A stretch of 64,000 nt of DNA from Actinosynnema sp. ALI-1.44. Lineage in GTDB: Bacteria > Actinomycetota > Actinomycetes > Mycobacteriales > Pseudonocardiaceae. This document shows positions 1-8,680 of this stretch, piece by piece. The notes beneath the pieces were generated by a model. It was not told the origin of the DNA. It saw only the letters and a program-made list of their open reading frames with translations, and searched no databases. The stretch is from positions 1 through 64,000 of the forward strand of contig NZ_MTQO01000054.1 of the NCBI RefSeq assembly GCF_001984155.1. The letters run 5' to 3'. Made by a program: the position numbers and the translations under genes. How positions within the stretch are numbered: the stretch's first letter is position 1; each line of letters starts with the position of its first letter.

Positions 1-91
1 CTGGGCCCGCCTGTTGGGGAGGCGGACCTCTGGACAGCCCGTGGTTGGCTTCGCCCAGGCCGACGGGCAGGAGACACCCCCGAAGCCCACC

Positions 92-175
92 CCTGCGCTT
101 GCGCGCAAGCCGTGAACCCCCTGCGCTTGCGCGCAGGGCCGCAACCGCCTGTGCTTGCGCGCGAGCCTGTGGGGG
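92..175. repeat. Three 28-bp tandem units with a palindromic core
   Basis: Three head-to-tail units begin at 92, 120 and 148, exactly 28 bp apart. All share a core reading CCTG(C/T)GCTTGCGCGC. In the first unit the core extends to GCTTGCGCGCAAGC (97-110), a perfect 14-bp palindrome. Units 2 and 3 keep the left half and vary on the right. The array ends 71 bp before the glycosidase start at 247. It may be an operator array for a sugar regulator or a family-specific intergenic repeat. The function is not known. Confidence 0.75.
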
Positions 176-246
176 CTGCTGTTGCACGGTTGCATCAACC
201 GATCTGGCGGTGTTTTCTGGTCACCGGGAGTGGTGGGATCGCCTGC

Positions 247-3200
247 ATGCGACGGTTCGGCGTGCTGCTGGTTCTGCTACTGGGCGTGACGTTTCTGAGT
301 CCGGTGGCCCATGCTCAACCAGGCGGGCCGGGTATGTTGTCTCGCTTCGGGCTCGCGCGCAAGGATTGCGTCGGTACGGCCCGCAACACCACCAGCAAGG
401 TGTGGTTCACGGTTGCGGACGGTGTGCTTTCCGATGTCTATTCGCCGACGATCGACAACACGAACGTCGAGACGCTCCAGTTCCTTGTCACCGACGGTCG
501 GACGTTCACCGATCTGCAGAGCCGCGACATGCGTTACACCGTTTCCGCCGACTCGACCGGGATGGCCTGTCAGGTGCGTTCCGAAGCTCGTGACTATCGG
601 CTGACCACCGAGTTCATCACCGATCCCGCTCGTGATTCCGTTCTGATCAAGGCGCGGCTGCGTGGTCCCGGCAACCTGAAACTCTATGTCCGGTATGACG
701 CGACCATCAACGGCAACGGCGGTGGCGGGCCGTTGAACGGGGGAGCGGACACCGCGACGGCGGACCTGAACGCACTGGTCAGCGGCGACACGAACACGGT
801 CACCAACGCGCCGAACCGGGACTACGGGGTGCCGCTGTTCGGTGCGTTGAAGGCCGACCGCCCCTACAAGGCGGCCAACAGCGGGTACGTCGGCACGCCG
901 TCCGACGGCCTTGTCCAGTTGGACAAGGACCGTGCGATCAAGCCGAACCTCCAGGCAGCCAACGGGAACGTTGTGCAGACCGCCCAGCTCGACGGGCACG
1001 AGGCCACACTCGCGCTGGGGTTCGGGAAAACGGCCACCCAGGCCGTCGACACCGCCGGTCTGAGCGTGAGAACGCCGTGGCACCGGTCCTATGACCGGTA
1101 CACCCAGCAGTGGCGGGACTACGACCGCATGCTCAAGCCGACCGGTGACTGGGTGTCGGTCAACGTTCTGAAAGCCAGTGAGGACAAGACTTTCCCCGGT
1201 GCCGTCGTCGCCTCCCTCGGCAGTCCGTGGGGTCACGCGGTCAGCGCCGGTGACCTGCCCGACGGCAAGCCCGTGTACTTCGGTTCGTACCGGGAGATCT
1301 TCGCGCGTGACCTGTACGAGAGCTTCACCGGCCTGATGGCCGCGGGTGACCGGGAAACCGCGCGGGCCACTGTCCGGTGGTTGTTCTCCCGACAACAGCA
1401 GCCGGACGGCCGGTTCCCGCGCAACTCCATGGTCAACGGCAAGAAGGCGCCGGACTCCGGCGGCGACCAGCTCGACGAGACCGCCTACCCGATCCTGATG
1501 GCGTTGCAGGCCGGGTTCGACCGGGACCGCGACCTGTACGCGAAGATCCGCAAGGCGGCGGATTTCGTTGTGGCGCACGGCCCTTCGTTCGGTTCCGAGC
1601 GGTGGGAGGAGCAGAGCGGGTACTCGCCGTCGACCATCGCCGCCGAGATCGCCGGGCTCACGGCCGCGGCCGTGATCGCCACGCGCAACGGCGACCAGGA
1701 GCGAGCCAGGATCTACCACGCCACCGCCGACCACTTCCAGCGCAGCGTCAAGGGCTGGACCGTCGTCAACGGCCGTTTCATCCGGCTGTCCAAGACGGGC
1801 GACCCGGCCGCGCCGATCCAGTACAACCTCGGCAACGGCTCGGTCACCGTCGACCAGCGGTCCGTTGTGGACGCCGGATTCCTCGAACTCCCCCGGCTCG
1901 GCATCCTGCCCGCCGACGATCCCGATGTCGCCAGGTCGCTCGAACTCGTCGACCAGACCATCAAACGCCAAACCCCCAACGGCCCCGGCTGGTACCGCTA
2001 CGGCACGTCTGCGCCAGGCAGCGAGGACGGCTACGGCGACTGCTACGAGCCAGACCTGACCGCGTGTGCACCAACCGGAAAACCCTGGCCGACGGGCAAC
2101 GTCGGCAGTGGGCACCTCTGGCCCGTGCTCGCGGGCGAACGCGCTGAGCACCTCGTGCAGACCAATGACAAGCGTGGTGCCAGGCGACTTCTGCACGCCA
2201 TGCACGCCCAGGCATCCGGCGTCGGCCTGATCCCCGAGCAGATCTGGGAGAACGCCCCCGTGGCCAAGTCGCCGTACGGCAGCGACCCCGCCACGGCCAG
2301 CATCGGCTTCGAGCCGGGCGAATCGGTGGGTTCCGCGTCCCCGCTGACCTGGGCGCAGGCCCAGGCGGTCCGGTTGACGCAGAGCATCGCCGCCGGTCGT
2401 CTGGTCGAGCAGCCCGCCGAGGTCCGCGCCCGGTTCGTCGACCACGGCCCACCGGGGACGATCCCGATCTCGGTGCAGGCGCCGGGTGCGGTCTCGACAC
2501 CTACCGTCAAGGTCACGGGAGCGGCCCCGCCCGGCACGAGAGTCGACATCTCCGCCACAGCGACGGACGCCGGTGGCGTGACCACAGTGGTGTCCACATC
2601 GTCCAACGGGACCTTCACCGCCGAGTTGCCCGCCTTGCTCGGCACCAACGTGATCACCGCCGCGGCCACTCAAGGCACCAGGAAAACCGGCTACGCCCAG
2701 GTCGAAGTCGGCTCGGACTTCGTGTCCGGAACGGTGTTGCTGAACGCGACAGACCCGGACAACGACGACAACGGGCCCGGTACCTACGCCTACCCCACGG
2801 CGGGCGACTTCCACCCCGGAGCGTTCGACATCCAGCAGTTCCAGGTGATCGACAGCGGCGACCGCGTCATCCTGCGCACGAAGCTGCGCGACCTCAGCCC
2901 GACGTTCGGTTCGCCGCTCGGCGCCCAACTGCTCACGATCTACGCGCACGATCCCGCGATCCCCGGCGCCTCCACCAAGGCGGCGTACCCGTCGCGCAAC
3001 CACGCGGTCGACCCGTGGAACCGGATGATCGAGGTGCAGGGCTTCGCCGAGCCCGTGTTCGTGGACGCGAACGGTGTCCCGCTGGGCGACGCGTCCGTCC
3101 AGGCGAGTGAGACGTCCCGCTACATCACGGTCAGCGTGCCGAAATCCGCGCTCGGCAACCCGAAGGCGTACGCGGTCGCGCTGACCGGCCAGGAAGGCGA

Positions 3201-3414
3201 CAGCCCGGATCGGGCCCGCAAGTTCACCGCCACGCCCGAGCAGTACACGTTCGGGGTCTGTGCACCGGGCGGCACCGGGCCGATCTGTTCCACGGGACCG
3301 TCGTCGGTGCCGAAGGCGGTGGACGTGATCACGCCGAGTGGTGTGGACCAGTCCGTCGTGCTCGACCCCACGCGCGGACCGGTCGTGATCAAGGCGGTGT
3401 CCTTGTCCCCGTGA
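247..3414 (+). CDS. Secreted GH15 glucodextranase / glucoamylase-type glycosidase
   Basis: A 1055-aa secreted glycosidase predicted to release glucose from the non-reducing ends of alpha-glucans (starch, dextrin or dextran). Residues 1-24 form a signal peptide ending AHA. A beta-sandwich N domain follows (about 25-290), then an (alpha/alpha)6 GH15 catalytic domain (about 300-720). The likely general acid lies in WEEQSGYS (E454/E455) and the likely base is E664 in IPEQIWE. An Ig-like segment (about 760-830) precedes a glucodextranase C-terminal module (about 850-1040) beginning near the NATDPDNDDNGPG stretch. The start at 247 is preferred over an upstream in-frame codon because it puts the signal peptide at the N-terminus. 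The three-copy repeat lies just upstream, and the GH20 gene follows on the same strand. The family call is strong; dextran versus starch preference cannot be decided. Confidence 0.88.
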   Translation: MRRFGVLLVLLLGVTFLSPVAHAQPGGPGMLSRFGLARKDCVGTARNTTSKVWFTVADGVLSDVYSPTIDNTNVETLQFLVTDGRTFTDLQSRDMRYTVSADSTGMACQVRSEARDYRLTTEFITDPARDSVLIKARLRGPGNLKLYVRYDATINGNGGGGPLNGGADTATADLNALVSGDTNTVTNAPNRDYGVPLFGALKADRPYKAANSGYVGTPSDGLVQLDKDRAIKPNLQAANGNVVQTAQLDGHEATLALGFGKTATQAVDTAGLSVRTPWHRSYDRYTQQWRDYDRMLKPTGDWVSVNVLKASEDKTFPGAVVASLGSPWGHAVSAGDLPDGKPVYFGSYREIFARDLYESFTGLMAAGDRETARATVRWLFSRQQQPDGRFPRNSMVNGKKAPDSGGDQLDETAYPILMALQAGFDRDRDLYAKIRKAADFVVAHGPSFGSERWEEQSGYSPSTIAAEIAGLTAAAVIATRNGDQERARIYHATADHFQRSVKGWTVVNGRFIRLSKTGDPAAPIQYNLGNGSVTVDQRSVVDAGFLELPRLGILPADDPDVARSLELVDQTIKRQTPNGPGWYRYGTSAPGSEDGYGDCYEPDLTACAPTGKPWPTGNVGSGHLWPVLAGERAEHLVQTNDKRGARRLLHAMHAQASGVGLIPEQIWENAPVAKSPYGSDPATASIGFEPGESVGSASPLTWAQAQAVRLTQSIAAGRLVEQPAEVRARFVDHGPPGTIPISVQAPGAVSTPTVKVTGAAPPGTRVDISATATDAGGVTTVVSTSSNGTFTAELPALLGTNVITAAATQGTRKTGYAQVEVGSDFVSGTVLLNATDPDNDDNGPGTYAYPTAGDFHPGAFDIQQFQVIDSGDRVILRTKLRDLSPTFGSPLGAQLLTIYAHDPAIPGASTKAAYPSRNHAVDPWNRMIEVQGFAEPVFVDANGVPLGDASVQASETSRYITVSVPKSALGNPKAYAVALTGQEGDSPDRARKFTATPEQYTFGVCAPGGTGPICSTGPSSVPKAVDVITPSGVDQSVVLDPTRGPVVIKAVSLSP

Positions 3415-3490
3415 CGGACCTTGACACCGGAGAGGGGAGAACCGCACATTGGGTGTGTCGCCGCCGAGTCCTGCCAGAAGGGACCCCACT

Positions 3491-5050
3491 GTGCGAAAAT
3501 CCCGATGGTTCGGCGTGGTTCTCACTACGCTCACACTGGTGGCCTCAACGACATTAGCCGCGAGTCAAGCCGCGGCCGCGGTTGCCCCGATCGACAGCGT
3601 CGTACCGGTCCCGGCCTCCGTGCAGGCCGTGCCGAACGTGACCTACAACCTCACGTCGGGCACGCAGATCCGTGCGGCCGAGGGCGCGACGGGGGTGGCT
3701 GACCTGCTGGCGGCCACGCTCCGCCGGTCGACAGGATTCGCCTTGCCGGTGTCGCAGAGCACGGGTGACGGCATCTCGTTGCAGTTGTCCGGTGCTGACC
3801 CGCAAGTGGGTCAACAGGGCTACCAGATCGACGTGTCCGCGACCGGTGTGGCGATCAAGGCGAACACCGCGGCCGGGTTGTTCGCGGGCACACAGACCCT
3901 GCGGCAGTTGCTGCCTGCCAAAGTCGAGGCGCCCAGTGTCCAGGGCGGACCGTGGCCGGTGCCCGGCGCGCGCATCGTCGACCACCCGCGGTTCGCCTAC
4001 CGCGGCGCGATGCTGGACGTGGCACGGCACTTCTTCACCCCGGACGTGGTGAAGCGCTACATCGACGAGATCGCGCTGTACAAGATCAACCACCTGCACC
4101 TGCGCCTGTCGGACGACCAGGGCTGGCGGATCATGATCGACAGCTGGCCCCGGCTCGCGACGTACGGCGGCAGCACCCAGGTCGGCGGCGGACCGGGCGG
4201 TTACTACACGAAGGCGCAGTACAGCGACATCGTCGCCTACGCGGCCGCGCGGCACATCACCATCGTTCCGGAGATCGACATGCCGGGGCACACCAACGCG
4301 GCCCTGGCCTCGTACGCGGAGTTGAACTGCAACAACACCGCGCCACCGCTCTACACCGGCACCAACGTGGGCTTCAGCTCGCTGTGCGTGCTGAAGGACG
4401 TGACGTACCGGTTCGTCGACGACGTGATCCGCGAACTCGCGGCGCTGACCCCGGGGCCGTACATCCACATCGGCGGCGACGAAGCCCAGTCCACATCGGA
4501 CGCGGACTACCGGACCTTCGTCAACAAGGTCCTGCCGATCGTGGCGAAGTACGGCAAGCAGCCGATCGGCTGGCACGAGGTCGCCAAGGTGAACCCACCC
4601 GCGAACTCGACCCCGCAGTTCTGGGGCACGACGACGTCGAACTCGGCCGTGACGGCGGCGGCGAACCGGGGCAGCAAGATCCTGATGTCCCCGGCCACCA
4701 AGTCCTACCTGGACATGAAGTACAACTCCAGCACCCCGATCGGCCTGAACTGGGCGGGCTACATCGAGGTGCGCACGGCGTACGACTGGAATCCCGGCGC
4801 GTACCTCAGCGGTGTCGGCGAAGCCGCGGTGCGCGGCGTGGAAGCTCCGCTGTGGACGGAGACCGTCAGGACCAGGCAGGACATCGAGTACCTGGCCTTC
4901 CCCCGGCTGCCCGCGATCGCGGAACTCGGCTGGTCGCCGTGGGCCAAGCACAACTGGGACGCGTTCCGGCAGCGCCTCGGCGCGCAGGGGCCGCGCTGGC
5001 AGGTGATGGGCGTGAACTACTACCGGTCGACCCAGGTGCCCTGGCCCTGA
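3491..5050 (+). CDS. Secreted GH20 beta-N-acetylhexosaminidase
   Basis: A 519-aa exported enzyme predicted to remove terminal GlcNAc or GalNAc from chitin oligomers or glycans by substrate-assisted catalysis. GTG at 3491 is chosen because AGAAGGGA (3476-3483) sits at good spacing and the protein then starts with a signal peptide (MRKSRW, cleavage near residue 29). A GH20b-type N domain (about 35-150) precedes the TIM barrel (about 155-500). The catalytic pair is D330-E331 in HIGGDEAQ; LRLSDDQGWR and EIDMPGH are further family motifs. It lies 76 bp after the GH15 gene on the same strand and may be co-transcribed. The family is certain; the exact substrate is inferred. Confidence 0.92.
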   Translation: MRKSRWFGVVLTTLTLVASTTLAASQAAAAVAPIDSVVPVPASVQAVPNVTYNLTSGTQIRAAEGATGVADLLAATLRRSTGFALPVSQSTGDGISLQLSGADPQVGQQGYQIDVSATGVAIKANTAAGLFAGTQTLRQLLPAKVEAPSVQGGPWPVPGARIVDHPRFAYRGAMLDVARHFFTPDVVKRYIDEIALYKINHLHLRLSDDQGWRIMIDSWPRLATYGGSTQVGGGPGGYYTKAQYSDIVAYAAARHITIVPEIDMPGHTNAALASYAELNCNNTAPPLYTGTNVGFSSLCVLKDVTYRFVDDVIRELAALTPGPYIHIGGDEAQSTSDADYRTFVNKVLPIVAKYGKQPIGWHEVAKVNPPANSTPQFWGTTTSNSAVTAAANRGSKILMSPATKSYLDMKYNSSTPIGLNWAGYIEVRTAYDWNPGAYLSGVGEAAVRGVEAPLWTETVRTRQDIEYLAFPRLPAIAELGWSPWAKHNWDAFRQRLGAQGPRWQVMGVNYYRSTQVPWP

Positions 5051-5435
5051 GCTGGCCGGGGCTGGCCTCCGGCCCCCGATTTCCAGCCTAGCGTCGTGGG
5101 CTGACGGTTTCGGGCGGTTGGGGGCGGCGGCTGCGGGGGTTGTCCACATGTGGCGGTTGTGCACAGCGAGGCTGCCCTGCCAGTTGACACACCGTGATCC
5201 CGTGCGCCGCGCCCCGGCTTCGGCGTTCTACCGGTGTTCCGCTGCCGGACCCGGTCCTCCGACTGCCGGACGCGTGGAAGAAGCTGCCGCTGACCGGCGA
5301 CCTGGCCAACGCGCTGCCGAAGGACTTGCCGCCGCGGTCCATGGCCGCTGCCGGGAACGGACATCTCGTTCGAAAGGAGGACTCGGCCCGCTTGCCCCGG
5401 CGGTAACGTGCCTGACCGGCATCAAAGGGGGAGCT
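5051..5435. other. Intergenic stretch without a supported gene
   Basis: The 385 bp between the GH20 gene and the Gap-like membrane protein contain a Pro/Arg-rich open frame at 5194-5406. It has no ribosome binding site or recognisable domain and I treat it as non-coding. No convincing hairpin or repeat is seen. The AAAGGGGGAG ribosome binding site of the next gene lies at 5424-5433. Confidence 0.5.
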
Positions 5436-6152
5436 TTGAGCGTTGGTCTCGTTCTGACACTCGCCGGTTTGGCGTTGCTCGACTCGAGCAGCATCGGCAC
5501 GTTGTTCATCCCGATCTGGTTCCTGCTCGCCCCGGGCGGGATCCGGGTCGGCCGGGTGCTGCTGTACCTCGGCACGATCGCCGTCTTCTACTTCGGAATC
5601 GGTGTGCTGATCTCGTTGGGCGCGGGTTCCGTGATCAGCAACTTCGGGGACGCGCTGCGGACGACGGCGGCGCTGTGGGTCCAGTTGGGCATCGGGGTCG
5701 GCTTGTTCGTGCTCAGCTTCCGGTTCGACAGCAAGAAGCAGAAGAACAAGCCGGGTGGTGGCGCCATCCGGCGGTGGCGTGATCGCGCCATGTCCGACGA
5801 GTCGTCGATCCACTGGCTGATGGGTCTGGCGCTGCTGGCCGGGCTGACCGAGATCGCCACGATGCTGCCGTACCTCGGCGCCATCGGCATCATGACGACG
5901 TCCGGCCTCAGCGCGGTCACCGTTCTTGTCCTGCTGGCCGGGTACTGCCTGGTCATGATCCTGCCCGCCGGTGTGCTGCTCACCCTGCGGCTGACCGCCG
6001 CGAAGGTGATCGAGCCGCTGCTGCAACGGTTGAACAACTGGATCATGACCAAGGGAGCCAGCGCCACCGGGTGGATCATCGGCATCGCCGGGTTCCTCGT
6101 CGCCCGCGACGCCGCCGCCCGGTTGTTCTGGCCGGAGATGTTGGGGAAATAA
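5436..6152 (+). CDS. Gap/Sap-like six-helix membrane protein
   Basis: A 238-aa integral membrane protein resembling the GAP family (sulfolipid-addressing Sap and peptidoglycolipid-addressing Gap proteins of mycobacteria), which help move glycolipids to the cell surface. TTG at 5436 is chosen because of the strong AAAGGGGGAG site 2-11 bases upstream. Two clusters of about three hydrophobic helices are separated by a basic cytoplasmic loop (RFDSKKQKNKPGGG) near residues 92-105. The internal GLTEIATMLPYLGAIG stretch fits the family. It stands alone, with an amidase 17 bp downstream. The family is recognised from the pattern; the cargo is unknown and need not be a glycolipid here. Confidence 0.65.
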   Translation: MSVGLVLTLAGLALLDSSSIGTLFIPIWFLLAPGGIRVGRVLLYLGTIAVFYFGIGVLISLGAGSVISNFGDALRTTAALWVQLGIGVGLFVLSFRFDSKKQKNKPGGGAIRRWRDRAMSDESSIHWLMGLALLAGLTEIATMLPYLGAIGIMTTSGLSAVTVLVLLAGYCLVMILPAGVLLTLRLTAAKVIEPLLQRLNNWIMTKGASATGWIIGIAGFLVARDAAARLFWPEMLGK

Positions 6153-6169
6153 AGAGATAGTCTCGCGCT

Positions 6170-7576
6170 GTGGCTGACTTGGCGTACACGACGGCGACGG
6201 ACGCGATCGCGCTTTTCCGCAGCGGGGAGTTGGCGCCCGTCGAACTCATGGCGGCGGTGATCGAACGAGCCCAGCTCACCGAGCCGACCGTCAACGCGTT
6301 CTCCGACCGCTACTTCGAAGACGCTCTCGACCAGGCGCGGGAGGCCGGTGACCGGTACGCCAGAGGCGAGCAGCGCCCGCTGGAGGGCATCCCGGTCGCG
6401 ATCAAGGAGGAGCAGCCGATCGCCGGCCTGCCGTGGCGGGAGGGGTCGTTGTCGATGCGCGACACCGTGGCCACGCAGACGCACCCGGTCGTCGAGCGGA
6501 TCATGGCCGCGGGCGGGATCGTGCACGCGCGGACGACCACACCGGAGTTCTGCTGCGCCGGGTTCACCCACAGCGACCTGTGGGGAGTGACCAGGACACC
6601 GTGGAATCCGGAGTACTCGTCCGGCGGGTCGTCCGGTGGGTCCGGCGCGGCGCTCGCCGCCGGTTCGGCGACGCTCGCGACCGGTTCGGACATCGGCGGT
6701 TCGATCAGGATCCCGGCGTCGTTCAACGGCGTCGTCGGCTTCAAACCGCCGTACGGCCGGGTGCCCGGCATCCCACCGTTCAACCTCGACCACTACTGCC
6801 ACGACGGGCCGCTGGCCAGGACGGTCGCGGACTGCGCGTTGCTGCAGAACGTGATCGCCGGTCCGCATCCGGTGGACCCCGTGTCTTTGCCCGCGTCCGC
6901 GCCCATCGAGATCGGCGCGGTGGACGGACTGCGTGTCGCGCTGTGCATGAACCTCGGTGACTACCCGGTCGAGCCGGACGTGGTAGCCGCGACGCTGAGC
7001 GCCGCGGACGCGTTGAAGCAGGCCGGTGTCCACATCGAGGAGATCGAGTTGCCGTGGACGCGCGCGGAGATCATGGCGGCGGCCTGGGCGCACTACGGCG
7101 CGATCTTCGCGCCGACGATCGAGGCGGCGGCAGGCGGCCACGAGTTGATGCGCTACACCGACGACTTCGTCGAACGGGCGACATCGGCAGGCTCGTTCTT
7201 CGACGCCATGCTGATCGAGGGCAAGGTCCACGACGACCTCGCCGGGCTGTTCCAGCGCTTCGATGCTTTGCTATGCCCCACATCCGGCACGCCTGCGTTG
7301 CTGGCCGGTGAGGACTACGTCGACACCCCGTTGATCGTCGACGGTGTCCGACTGGACCACAACCTCGAAGCACCGCTGACGGTCCCGTTCAACATCGCCA
7401 GCCGCTGCCCGGTGCTCAGCGTCCCGTCCGGACTGGCCACCAACCGGGTGCCGACCGGGGTCCAGGTGGTCGGTCGCCCGTATGACGACCGGACGGTCTT
7501 CGCACTCGGCAACGTCGTGGCGACCGCGAACCCCTGGTACGCCGGGAACTCGTGGTGCCCGCCGCTCGTCAGGTGA
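6170..7576 (+). CDS. Amidase-signature hydrolase
   Basis: A 468-aa cytoplasmic amidase of the GatA/AtzF signature family, which hydrolyses carboxamides through a Ser-cisSer-Lys triad. The triad is visible: K79 in AIKEEQ, the cis-Ser in the Ser-Gly-rich loop (S154/S155), and nucleophile S178 in SDIGGSIR. The length is normal. It is not the tRNA-dependent GatA, which is present at 49136 with its partners; here no GatB or GatC is adjacent, so a stand-alone amidase of unknown substrate is likely. The GTG start at 6170 follows the Gap-like gene by 17 bp. The 3' end overlaps the convergent membrane-protein gene by 8 bp. Confidence 0.88.
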   Translation: MADLAYTTATDAIALFRSGELAPVELMAAVIERAQLTEPTVNAFSDRYFEDALDQAREAGDRYARGEQRPLEGIPVAIKEEQPIAGLPWREGSLSMRDTVATQTHPVVERIMAAGGIVHARTTTPEFCCAGFTHSDLWGVTRTPWNPEYSSGGSSGGSGAALAAGSATLATGSDIGGSIRIPASFNGVVGFKPPYGRVPGIPPFNLDHYCHDGPLARTVADCALLQNVIAGPHPVDPVSLPASAPIEIGAVDGLRVALCMNLGDYPVEPDVVAATLSAADALKQAGVHIEEIELPWTRAEIMAAAWAHYGAIFAPTIEAAAGGHELMRYTDDFVERATSAGSFFDAMLIEGKVHDDLAGLFQRFDALLCPTSGTPALLAGEDYVDTPLIVDGVRLDHNLEAPLTVPFNIASRCPVLSVPSGLATNRVPTGVQVVGRPYDDRTVFALGNVVATANPWYAGNSWCPPLVR

Positions 7577-8291
7577 CGGAGTAGACGATCGCCGCGGCGA
7601 TCAGCACGCCGTACCCGGCTGCCGCGATCCGGGTGAGCAGCAGTTGGGTCGGCTCGGGCCAGCGGGTACGGCCCAGCAACCACGCGAACCCGGGCATGAT
7701 CAGGATGGCGTGCATCGGCACGGCGTGCGCTGGTTTCAAGGCGCCGCCGGTCACGTACGCGAGCGCCGCGTTGCCGGACCGGACCTCGATGACGCCGGTC
7801 GCGATCATCACCGCGCCCACGGCGAGCGCGACGACCAGTGCCGTGAACCCGAACCGCAGCGCGAGTTGCATGCTCCTGGTCTGCACGGTCCGGAACGCCG
7901 CGACGGTGCAGCCGACGATCACCGCGATCAGCACGAAACCGCCGCCTGCCAACGTTGTCGAGATCGACGAGTCGAGCGGTGTCTCGAAGTTGAAGTGCGA
8001 CGGGCGGCCACGCCACGCCTGCACCGTGATCAGCGTGACCTCGACAATGCTCGCCGCGTACAGCACCACGAGCAGGAACGTGCGAACGCCCGGCTTGACC
8101 CGCAGGAACGACGTTGCCCACACCGCCGTGCCGACCGTCAGCCCGAACGAGACGCCGAAGGTCAACGGCTTGCGCATCGACAACGGCCCGAGCCACGTGC
8201 CACCGGTCACCAGCAACACCACGAGGTGGACGAGCCCGCTGAGAAACAACACGCCACCGACGGCGTAGCCGACGCGATCTATGGTCCGCAT
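7569..8291 (-). CDS. Hypothetical polytopic membrane protein
   Basis: A 240-aa protein with about six to seven hydrophobic helices and no catalytic motif I recognise. The start at 8291 (MRTIDRVGYAV) is chosen because the longer frame to 8375 adds an Arg-rich tail unlike a membrane-protein N-terminus. The segment PAHAVPMHAILIMPG carries two His residues in or next to a helix, which could bind a metal or haem; this is speculative. The gene faces the amidase and overlaps it by 8 bp. Function is unknown; similar uncharacterised proteins are common in actinomycetes. Confidence 0.7.
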   Translation of the reverse strand: MRTIDRVGYAVGGVLFLSGLVHLVVLLVTGGTWLGPLSMRKPLTFGVSFGLTVGTAVWATSFLRVKPGVRTFLLVVLYAASIVEVTLITVQAWRGRPSHFNFETPLDSSISTTLAGGGFVLIAVIVGCTVAAFRTVQTRSMQLALRFGFTALVVALAVGAVMIATGVIEVRSGNAALAYVTGGALKPAHAVPMHAILIMPGFAWLLGRTRWPEPTQLLLTRIAAAGYGVLIAAAIVYSVT

Positions 8292-8470
8292 GCGGTCAAT
8301 GCTGGCTTCGGCGCGGGCTCGTGTCGTCCGCCCGGAAGCGACAACCGCGTACGCCCGCGGGCGTACGCGTGTCATCTTAAGTCGAAAGGTAAGTGAGGCA
8401 CGTCACGGCGTTTCGTTGCCGCCATCTGGCCCAGCGGACGGTACTCGTAGGCCTGATCAGCCGTTAGGGT

Positions 8471-8511
8471 GTGGTGTGGGGGGCGCGGGCGCGACACGTC
8501 CCCCACACCAC
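8471..8511. other. 12-bp perfect inverted repeat (hairpin)
   Basis: GTGGTGTGGGGG (8471-8482) pairs perfectly with CCCCCACACCAC (8500-8511) around a 17-nt GC-rich loop. It lies in the 389-bp gap between two divergent genes, so it is not an obvious terminator for either. There is no T-run. It could be a leader structure, a repeat or a binding site. Confidence 0.5.
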
Positions 8512-8586
8512 GTCTTCGCGGCTTCAATCGTTCGCACTGACGAAGCCGTTCGTGTGCGTGTTGTCGCAACGAGTGAGATGACGGTA

Positions 8587-8624
8587 TGTGGCCTAGACCA
8601 TCGAGTCAATGGGTCTAGACCTCC
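8587..8624. promoter_or_regulatory. Two DasR/NagR-type (GntR-HutC) operator candidates
   Basis: TGGCCTAGACCA (8589-8600) and the perfect palindrome GGTCTAGACC (8612-8621) are centred 22 bp apart, two helical turns. Both closely match the core TGGTCTAGACCA of the DasR-responsive element known in Streptomyces: the first has one mismatch over 12 bp, and the second has the whole 10-bp inner core. They end about 59 nt before the MetE-like start. That DasR or another HutC-family regulator binds here is inference. Confidence 0.55.
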
Positions 8625-8680
8625 ATGCTGCATAGCGGTGCGGTGCATTCGTGTGCACAGCCATCGGCCACACTGTCCGT

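Noticed and set aside
277-3534. A 1085-codon minus-strand open frame opposite the GH15 gene
   Set aside because: It is Arg/Val/Gly-rich with no motif and mirrors the third-codon GC bias of the real gene. Long antisense frames are expected in such DNA.
5194-5406. A 70-codon plus-strand frame before the Gap-like gene
   Set aside because: No ribosome binding site, Pro/Arg-rich, no hydrophobic or structural pattern; kept as non-coding.
6170-7576. Second copy of gatA
   Set aside because: It has the amidase triad but lacks GatB and GatC neighbours and GatA-typical segments; the real gatA is at 49136.
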